From NCBI RefSeq assembly GCF_023230885.1, contig NZ_JALNWM010000087.1, positions 1-13,016 of the forward strand: a stretch of 13,016 nt of DNA. Reading direction: 5' to 3'. A program made the position numbers and the translations under genes. This DNA is from Desulfocurvus sp. GTDB taxonomy: Bacteria; Desulfobacterota; Desulfovibrionia; Desulfovibrionales; Desulfovibrionaceae. The notes below the pieces were generated by a model, which worked only from the letters and a program-made list of their open reading frames with translations, was not told the origin of the DNA and searched no databases. Of the stretch, positions 8,057 to 13,016 are shown piece after piece; the stretch's first letter is position 1; each line of letters starts with the position of its first letter.

Positions 8057-8097
8057 AAAAAGCGCCCCCGCCCCCGGACCACCGGGCGCGGGGGCGC
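8057..8097 (-). terminator. Intrinsic terminator of the AraC-family gene
   Basis: Arms 8062-8071 and 8088-8097 are perfect reverse complements. After one C-C mismatch the stem continues (8073-8077 with 8082-8086), closed by an ACCA loop. On the minus strand the stem is followed directly by five T residues (complement of A8057-A8061). This is the only textbook intrinsic terminator in the window. It ends transcription of the regulator 110 bases past its stop. In the plus direction no T-run follows, so it should be less effective for the convergent methyltransferase operon. Confidence 0.8.
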
Positions 8098-8206
8098 CGG
8101 GCGAAGGCCCGGGCGGGGGGGCCGCTCCGTCTGCCGCGTCGGCGCCGGGAGCTTTGGGAGCGCGGGAGGCGCGCCGGACACTGGCCGGCGCCCGCGCACC
8201 AGCCCC

Positions 8207-9223
8207 TCAGCACGCGGGCGTGTGCAGGCGCTCGCGCACGGATTGCAGGTAGGCCTTGGGCAGGACGCCGAAGCGCTTCCTGTAGGCCGAGGAGAAGTGG
8301 CTCAGGTTGGTGTAGCCGATGTCCCAGGCCACCTCGCTGACGTTCATGTCGCCCTCGGCGAAGAGCCTGCGGGCCCGCTGCAACTTGTATTCCCTGACAA
8401 AGGCGATCACGGACATGCCGAACAGAGCCTTGAACCCGGCCTGGATGCTGGCAATGGGCAGGCAATACCTGGCCGAGATATCGGAGAGGGTCGGCGGGTC
8501 GGCGTAGCGCTCCTCCAGCTCCTCGCGGATGGCGTGGATGACATCGCGCACCCGGGGGCACAGCGCGGCGTCCGGGCAGGCGGACGCCGTTTCCGCCAGC
8601 ACGAGGGCCAGCAGCTCCCAGGCCTTTGCCTCGACGTACATTTCGATGCCGACGTTGTTCCTCAGGCTGTAGAAAAGCTCGTTGGCGGCGGCCTGCATCA
8701 TGGGCGACTGCCTGTGCTGGCGCACGAACCCGTCCGCGGGGCCGCCCTCGAGCACCCGGCGCAGGCAGGGGGCGGCCCGACCCGCGTCGCGCCCGAGCAT
8801 GGCGCCCAGGGTGGACGGCAGGACATGCACATGCAGCAGCCGGACCTTCCGGCGGGCGGGCAGGTGCGCGGTGCCGCACAACTGCGGCATGTAACCCACG
8901 CCGAACCGCCCGGCCCCGTTGTGCAGCTCCGTCGCGCCCCCGGGCGCGGAGGCGATCCGGCTGGTGAACGCCCCCTCCAGGAAAAACCCGAAGTCGATGA
9001 AGCGGTTGGCCTTGCAAAAGCCGAGGGCGAACGCCTGCGGCAGGGTCGCGTCGAGCACCGTGAGGGCCAGCCCGCCCCCCAGGCGCCGCTCCTGCCACAG
9101 CCGGGCGAACCAGGCGGCCCGGCCCTGCTCCTGCAACGCGGGGAACTGGCGCACCGGCTCCGCTGGCGCGGCGCCGTCCGCAGCCCGGGGGGATCGGGCA
9201 GGCTTCGGAGCAGCGGTATGCAT
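8207..9223 (-). CDS. AraC-family transcriptional regulator (PchR-like)
   Basis: This 338-residue regulator has two AraC-type helix-turn-helix motifs in its C-terminal part (about 228-326). The second motif region reads SEVAWDIGYTNLSHFSSAYRKRFGVLPKAYL-like, given here as SEVAWDIGYTN (296-306) and FSSAYRKRFG (310-319). The N-terminal part (about 40-225) resembles the effector-binding half of PchR-type siderophore regulators, with a VRLLHVHVLP segment (127-136). I chose the ATG at 9223 because GGAG (9229-9232) lies 5 bases upstream. An in-frame ATG at 9271 would add 16 residues, but those codons would contain the Fur-like palindrome (9241-9259), which makes it unlikely. The gene lies downstream of, and on the same strand as, the export operon, but has its own operator and terminator. 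Its likely targets are itself and the export genes. DNA-binding function is secure; a siderophore or metal ligand is inference. Confidence 0.9.
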   Translation of the reverse strand: MHTAAPKPARSPRAADGAAPAEPVRQFPALQEQGRAAWFARLWQERRLGGGLALTVLDATLPQAFALGFCKANRFIDFGFFLEGAFTSRIASAPGGATELHNGAGRFGVGYMPQLCGTAHLPARRKVRLLHVHVLPSTLGAMLGRDAGRAAPCLRRVLEGGPADGFVRQHRQSPMMQAAANELFYSLRNNVGIEMYVEAKAWELLALVLAETASACPDAALCPRVRDVIHAIREELEERYADPPTLSDISARYCLPIASIQAGFKALFGMSVIAFVREYKLQRARRLFAEGDMNVSEVAWDIGYTNLSHFSSAYRKRFGVLPKAYLQSVRERLHTPAC

Positions 9224-9240
9224 GGGAACTCCGTTTATGC

Positions 9241-9259
9241 GATTATGAATTTCATTATC
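9241..9259 (-). promoter_or_regulatory. Fur-box-like operator upstream of the AraC-family gene
   Basis: The minus-strand 19-mer GATAATGAAATTCATAATC matches the classical Fur consensus GATAATGATAATCATTATC at 16 of 19 positions. It is a palindrome apart from its central base and one A/T exchange pair. It lies 18 bases upstream of the chosen start codon, in an AT-rich island that also holds TTTACA (9269-9274), a possible -35 element. Holo-Fur bound here would block transcription of the regulator. The match was made by eye. Confidence 0.65.
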
Positions 9260-9302
9260 AATGAGCTGCATGTAAAATCCCCCGTCCTTCCTGTCAATCC
9301 GG

Positions 9303-9345
9303 GCCGCCGGGCTCCGCCCCCGGCCGGGCGGCGGAGCCCGGCGGC
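9303..9345 (-). terminator. Strong hairpin after the outer-membrane barrel gene
   Basis: Arms 9303-9318 and 9330-9345 are perfect 16-bp reverse complements with an 11-base GC-rich loop, starting 5 bases after the barrel gene's stop. On the minus strand it is followed by GGCCCGGATTG rather than a T-run, so it is not a canonical intrinsic terminator. Its position and stability make an end-of-operon role likely, separating the export operon from the regulator. Confidence 0.55.
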
Positions 9346-9349
9346 GAGC

Positions 9350-10639
9350 CTAGAAGCTGTACCGCAGCGCCATGTAGAGGTTCGAGTTGTTCCTGTATTG
9401 CCCGAACATCGTTCCGAGGTGGTCGCCAGTGAAGATGTTGGCGCCGATCTCCTGCCGGATGTCGTCGGTCCACTTGTAGACGATCCGCGGGCGCAGGTAG
9501 GCGTCCGCGTCGCTGGGCGACCAGTATCCGGACACGGCCAGCTCCAGGTTCTGGTTCATGAGCAGCTTGCTGACCTGTACCGTCAGCACATGGCGGAACT
9601 CGTCCCGGCGGCGCCTGCCGTTGAAGGTCGCCGCGTACGAGTCGTACCCGAGCAGCTGCTCGACGTAGTACTGCACGCTCCCGGTGCAGTCGCGGCACAG
9701 CTCGCGGGCATAGCCGACCAGGTAGCGCAGCTCGGAATTGTTGATCCCCGGATTGCGCCCGCCCCTGTCCTCGGTGGAGTCGTAGTAGGCGAACTCGGCG
9801 TTGGCGATGCCTCCGGCCAGGGGGCCCCGGACGCTGGCCCCGTAGACATGCAGGCGGGGGAAGATCGCGGTCCCCCGGGCATCGGCGCCGCCGGGGTTTT
9901 TCCAGAAGCCGAAATAGCCGTATGCCGCCAGCTCGAAGGCCCCGACGGACCGGTAGAGCCGCAGCGCATACTCGGCGTCGGCCGCCCAGCGGTCCGGCCG
10001 CTCGTAGTCCAGGCCCGCGTCGCCCCCGGTCAGGGCGCCGCGGCTCCCGTCCCAGTAGGAAATGTACCGCCCGGTGATGAAGCGGTCGCTGGCGAACAAC
10101 GGCGTGAGCACCAGATCGACGTTCAGCCGGCCGAAGAACAGGCTGGCCTTGACGCTGTCGCTGGGCGCCTTGAGGTACTCGTCGTCCCGGCCGATGAAAA
10201 AGGACTGCCAGTCCTTGGGGAACAGGTCGTTGAGGAAGACCAGGTCGCCGGTGCCCCAGGTCAGCACCTGGCGCCCCAGCTTGAGGTCCAGGTTGTCCGT
10301 GGGCCGCAGGAACATCCAGGCCTCGCGGGTGTCGCCCTCCACGCGCCCCAGGATCCCGTCGTGCCAGATGTCCTGCTTGAGCTTGAACTGGGCCCAGTCC
10401 GTCTGCGTGGATGCCTCGCACTGCACCCGCAGATCCAGGACGGACGCGTCCTTCGCGTGGGCGTCCTCCCGGATGCGCCCCCCGCCCCGGACCTCCAGGA
10501 AGCCGTGCACCTCCACGGGGTCGAACCGGTCCCCCAGGGAGGCCGCCGCGCACTCGCCGCCAGCCGCCAGCATGGCGGCCGCCAGGGCCAGGCAGGCGAT
10601 GACCGCCCGCCGGGCCCCGGCCGGAAACGCCGCCAGCAT
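9350..10639 (-). CDS. Outer-membrane beta-barrel protein (DUF1302-like porin)
   Basis: This 429-residue protein begins with a Sec signal peptide (about 1-33: Arg-rich start, Ala/Leu core, probable cleavage after AAA). The remainder alternates short amphipathic strands and polar turns, as expected of a beta-barrel. It ends in LRYSF, with the C-terminal Phe and alternating aromatic pattern recognised by the BAM complex. LGRQVLTWG (121-129), NDLFPKD (137-143) and the following DDEYLKAPSD (152-161) resemble DUF1302/alginate-export-type porins. The ATG overlaps the TAA of the upstream LolA-like gene as TAATG, so translation is coupled. In the operon it would be the outer-membrane component of a system that also has an RND pump and a LolA-like carrier. 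No lipobox is evident. Barrel assignment is strong; family name and substrate are less certain. Confidence 0.85.
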   Translation of the reverse strand: MLAAFPAGARRAVIACLALAAAMLAAGGECAAASLGDRFDPVEVHGFLEVRGGGRIREDAHAKDASVLDLRVQCEASTQTDWAQFKLKQDIWHDGILGRVEGDTREAWMFLRPTDNLDLKLGRQVLTWGTGDLVFLNDLFPKDWQSFFIGRDDEYLKAPSDSVKASLFFGRLNVDLVLTPLFASDRFITGRYISYWDGSRGALTGGDAGLDYERPDRWAADAEYALRLYRSVGAFELAAYGYFGFWKNPGGADARGTAIFPRLHVYGASVRGPLAGGIANAEFAYYDSTEDRGGRNPGINNSELRYLVGYARELCRDCTGSVQYYVEQLLGYDSYAATFNGRRRRDEFRHVLTVQVSKLLMNQNLELAVSGYWSPSDADAYLRPRIVYKWTDDIRQEIGANIFTGDHLGTMFGQYRNNSNLYMALRYSF

Positions 10640-11469
10640 TACGGCAAAACCTCCCTGGGCGCCCGGCGCAGGTAGCGCTCGGTGAAGAGCGCGTCCTCCA
10701 GGCCGCTGTTGTACCGGATGTCGGAAAAGACCATCTCGGTCCGGCTGCCGGTTTCCAGGTCGCGGGCAACGGAGCGGACGACCGTGGGATAGGCCACCGG
10801 CCGCCCCTGCTCGGCGGCCGCGACCAGCTCGACCTCCAGGACCTCGATGATCCGGTAGGGTCGTCCGTCGGCCTTGTGGTATTCGATGCGCATGGGCAGC
10901 CAGGTCGTTTTGTCGATGTGGGCCACATACGCGGCGAACTCGACGGCCCCGGGGTTCCGGGGCGTGCCCCTGACGACGTGGAAGGGCCCGTCGGCCGGGA
11001 TCAGCTCATGGAAGTCCTCGGACGGGTTGCGCCCCGAGATATCCTCGTAGAGGAAATCCGACCCCACGAAGCTCGTGCGCTTGTCGCTGGCCGCGATGCG
11101 CTTGACCAGGTCGAGGCTCGGCATATAGAGCCACCGGTCGTCGTCGGCCTCCGCGCCGACGTGCTTGTGGACCATGAACACCATCTTGCGCACGTCGGAC
11201 GGCTCGACGAAGTAGACGAAGTACTTCTGGTCGCCGTCCCGCGCGCCGCAGTCCAGGCGCAGCATGTTGAACTGCCGCTTGCGCGTGCGCCCCTGCTTGT
11301 CGGTTATGATCATCGTCGTCGTGCCCCGGCAGTCCCGGCCCTGGTACAGCGAGGCATGATTCGACATCTCGACCACCGACCGGGCCGACACGGCCTCCCC
11401 CGCATGGCTCCATGCGGCAAGCCAGGCCAGACAAAACGCCACCGCCACCACTCCGCAAACGTGTCTCAC
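10639..11469 (-). CDS. Outer-membrane lipoprotein-sorting (LolA-like) periplasmic protein
   Basis: This 276-residue secreted protein has a signal peptide (about 1-23, ending SHA) followed by a LolA-like fold. WLYMPSLDLVKRIA (113-126) and GSDFLYEDI (136-144) match the signature of the LolA_like family (PF17131). These proteins are thought to shield hydrophobic molecules in a beta half-barrel, and their genes commonly sit beside MMPL/RND genes. The start is GTG at 11469, chosen because AGGAG (11477-11481) lies 7 bases upstream and the signal peptide begins at once. The in-frame ATG at 11517 has no ribosome-binding site and would add a charged 16-residue extension. The gene begins 78 bases after the MMPL stop and overlaps the barrel gene by one base. 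It probably carries the exported molecule between pump and barrel; that role and the cargo are inferred. Confidence 0.88.
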   Translation of the reverse strand: MRHVCGVVAVAFCLAWLAAWSHAGEAVSARSVVEMSNHASLYQGRDCRGTTTMIITDKQGRTRKRQFNMLRLDCGARDGDQKYFVYFVEPSDVRKMVFMVHKHVGAEADDDRWLYMPSLDLVKRIAASDKRTSFVGSDFLYEDISGRNPSEDFHELIPADGPFHVVRGTPRNPGAVEFAAYVAHIDKTTWLPMRIEYHKADGRPYRIIEVLEVELVAAAEQGRPVAYPTVVRSVARDLETGSRTEMVFSDIRYNSGLEDALFTERYLRRAPREVLP

Positions 11470-11517
11470 GGATACTCTCCTGTTTTTACGCTGTTTCAAG
11501 ACTGAAAAACCGGACAT

Positions 11518-11545
11518 GCGGGCCCGGACGGGCGCCCGGGCCCGC
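11518..11545 (-). terminator. Hairpin between MMPL and LolA-like genes, possible attenuator
   Basis: Arms 11518-11527 and 11536-11545 are perfect 10-bp GC reverse complements with an 8-base loop, starting 2 bases after the MMPL stop. On the minus strand a run of five T residues (complement of A11505-A11509) follows, but only after 8 further bases, too far for an efficient terminator. It could lower read-through into the downstream genes or protect the upstream mRNA end. Confidence 0.35.
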
Positions 11546-11547
11546 CG

Positions 11548-13016
11548 CTACCGCGGCCCGTTCCGGGGGGCCGCCTCGTCGGTGTACACGGGTTCGGCCT
11601 CGCAGCACCCGGACGCGTCCTCGCCGCGCACCTCGATCCTCCGGGGGCGGAAGAGCCAGGCCTGGCCGGCCGTCAGCGTGGCCGGAAGCAGGACCAGCGT
11701 GACCCCGCCGGAAAGAATCAGGATGGAGAACAGGAGGATGCCCGTGGTCTTGTACGGAACCAGGGCCGCCACCAGCATGGGCAGGAAGCCCAGGGCGATG
11801 ATGATGACGTTGCGGCTGATGGCCCGCGCGGGTTCGCCGAACATCAACGGGACGGCCTTCGCCCATGTCCCCGCCTGCGCGGTCATCTGGCGGCTGCGCT
11901 CGAGGAAGTGGATGGCGAAGTCCACGGCGATGCCCAGCGAGATGGCGCCGAGCACGGCCACGGGCATGTCGTAGTCCAGCCCGAGGAAACCGAGGGCGCC
12001 GTACATGAACGCGATGGTCAGCGACAGGGGGACCATGCACAGGACGCCCCACGCCAGGGACCGGAAGAGCACGACCATCATGCCCATGACGATGAGGTAG
12101 CTTCCGCCAAGGGAGGACAGCATGCCCCAGAACATTTTCCACTGGAAAACATAGTTGATGTAGTGCAGCCCGGCGAACTGGTGTTCCAGGGCCACCGGCG
12201 GCCTGTGGTCGCGCAGGTACTGCCCCACCGCCTCCACCGCCGCCCCCGTGCGCGTGCTGTCGCCGCTCTGGAACTGCAGGAAGATGTTCACGGAGTCGAA
12301 CCCGGGCGTGACGAAATGCCAGATGTCGTGCGGCTTGTGGCTTTGCTGGTACTGCATGAGGCATTCGGAGACCGCTGCGGACGAGTCCGGAATCCTGTAA
12401 TTCTCGGCCCGCCCGTCGATGAGCTCCTGGTGGACCTTGCGCACGATGTCGGCCAGGGAGGTGCTTCTGCCGATGTACCCGTTCCGGAGCAGCCAGGCCT
12501 GCATGTCGGCCATGTAGCGCAGCACCTCGGGGCGCTTGAACACCTCGGCCCCGGCCTCCCCCTCCAGGACCAGGGAGGCCGTGTAGGTGCCGCCGAAATG
12601 CCTGTTCAGGGCCGTGTCCGCCTGGCGGATGGGGTGCCCCGTGGCGAAGCGCTTGGCGTAGTTGTCGTTGATGTTGATCCGCGACATGCCCCAGGCGGAG
12701 GCGAGCAGGCAGACCACGGCAAGGGCCAGCACCAGCTTCGCGTGCCTGAACGAGAACCTGCCCATGCGCTGCAACAGCCGCGTCAGGACGGAATCGTCGA
12801 CGCCGCCCTGCGCCGCCAGGCCGAAATTGCGCAGGACGCCCTCGGGCAGGAGCATGATGTACGCGGGGACGAAGAGCACGGTGATGAGCCAGGCGAACAT
12901 GACCCCGACGCCGACAAACGCGCCGAACACCCTCGCGGGGGGGATGTCCGTCGTGACGAACGAGAAGAACCCGGCCGCCGTCGTCAGCGAGGTGTACAGC
13001 ATGGGCATGAAGAGCA
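11548..13016 (-). CDS. MMPL/RND-family transporter, C-terminal part (5' end outside window)
   Basis: About 488 codons are visible; the frame stays open through base 13016, so the N-terminal portion is missing. Counting from the Met codon at 13008, residues 1-54 look like the last two membrane segments of the first RND half, with the TSLTTAAGF motif (6-14). TM7 (about 89-107) and a periplasmic loop (about 112-290) follow. Next come TM8-TM10 (about 295-368), containing GIAVDFAIH (359-367) with the buried Asp D363 typical of proton-driven RND proteins, and TM11-TM12 (about 400-446). A hydrophilic cytoplasmic tail ends the protein. Members of this group move lipids, hopanoids or other hydrophobic compounds out of the inner membrane. 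It is the first gene seen of the operon that continues to the LolA-like and barrel genes. The missing half may also include a promoter and earlier genes. Family is secure; substrate unknown. Confidence 0.93.
   Translation of the reverse strand, partial: LFMPMLYTSLTTAAGFFSFVTTDIPPARVFGAFVGVGVMFAWLITVLFVPAYIMLLPEGVLRNFGLAAQGGVDDSVLTRLLQRMGRFSFRHAKLVLALAVVCLLASAWGMSRININDNYAKRFATGHPIRQADTALNRHFGGTYTASLVLEGEAGAEVFKRPEVLRYMADMQAWLLRNGYIGRSTSLADIVRKVHQELIDGRAENYRIPDSSAAVSECLMQYQQSHKPHDIWHFVTPGFDSVNIFLQFQSGDSTRTGAAVEAVGQYLRDHRPPVALEHQFAGLHYINYVFQWKMFWGMLSSLGGSYLIVMGMMVVLFRSLAWGVLCMVPLSLTIAFMYGALGFLGLDYDMPVAVLGAISLGIAVDFAIHFLERSRQMTAQAGTWAKAVPLMFGEPARAISRNVIIIALGFLPMLVAALVPYKTTGILLFSILILSGGVTLVLLPATLTAGQAWLFRPRRIEVRGEDASGCCEAEPVYTDEAAPRNGPR

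Noticed and set aside
9224..9271. Longer AraC-family protein starting at the ATG at 9271
   Set aside because: Its extra codons would contain the Fur-like palindrome, and the ATG at 9223 has a well-placed GGAG.
1..13016. CRISPR array, tRNA, rRNA or intact insertion sequence
   Set aside because: No regularly spaced direct repeats, no tRNA-like cloverleaf and no transposase reading frame were seen on reading both strands by eye.

Overview
The window is very GC-rich DNA (roughly 70 % G+C) from a Gram-negative bacterium: it encodes an outer-membrane beta-barrel, an RND pump and a sigma-54 activator with its sensor kinase. The large fused BcrAD/BadFG activase is typical of anaerobes. Together these suggest a strict anaerobe such as a high-GC Desulfovibrio relative (Desulfobacterota). 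That placement is inference; no rRNA or taxonomic marker gene is present. The high GC leaves very long spurious open frames opposite the real genes.

Layout. (1) 1-176 is intergenic, visibly less GC-rich in its first 130 bases, and holds a long imperfect inverted repeat (35-105). (2) 177-3109, minus strand, is a two-gene operon: a membrane sensor histidine kinase (1625-3109) whose end overlaps by 16 bases the start of a sigma-54-dependent response regulator (177-1640). (3) 3110-3377 is the divergent intergenic region, with a candidate kinase promoter and a strong 13-bp hairpin in the leader of the next gene. (4) 3378-8007, plus strand, is a 1330-residue double BcrAD/BadFG activase fused to DUF2229-type CoA-activase regions, followed 40 bases later by a small class I SAM-dependent methyltransferase. 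(5) 8008-8206 is a convergent intergenic region with a good intrinsic terminator for the minus-strand gene on its right. (6) 8207-9223, minus strand, is an AraC/PchR-like regulator, with a near-perfect Fur-box palindrome (9241-9259) just upstream. (7) 9350-13016, minus strand, is an apparent operon read from the right: an MMPL/RND transporter cut by the window end, a LolA-like periplasmic protein (GTG start) and an outer-membrane beta-barrel coupled to it by a TAATG overlap.

How the genes may work together. The kinase-regulator pair is a complete NtrB/NtrC-style module. Its divergent neighbour, the activase, is a plausible target, but I found no convincing -24/-12 element. The activase would use ATP to drive low-potential electron transfer to a 2-hydroxyacyl-CoA dehydratase or double-cubane-type partner; none is encoded here. 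The MMPL, LolA-like and barrel genes supply one component each for the inner membrane, periplasm and outer membrane, which suggests export of a lipid or other hydrophobic molecule. The adjacent regulator with a Fur-like operator suggests iron control of itself and possibly of the export operon. The last two statements are inference.
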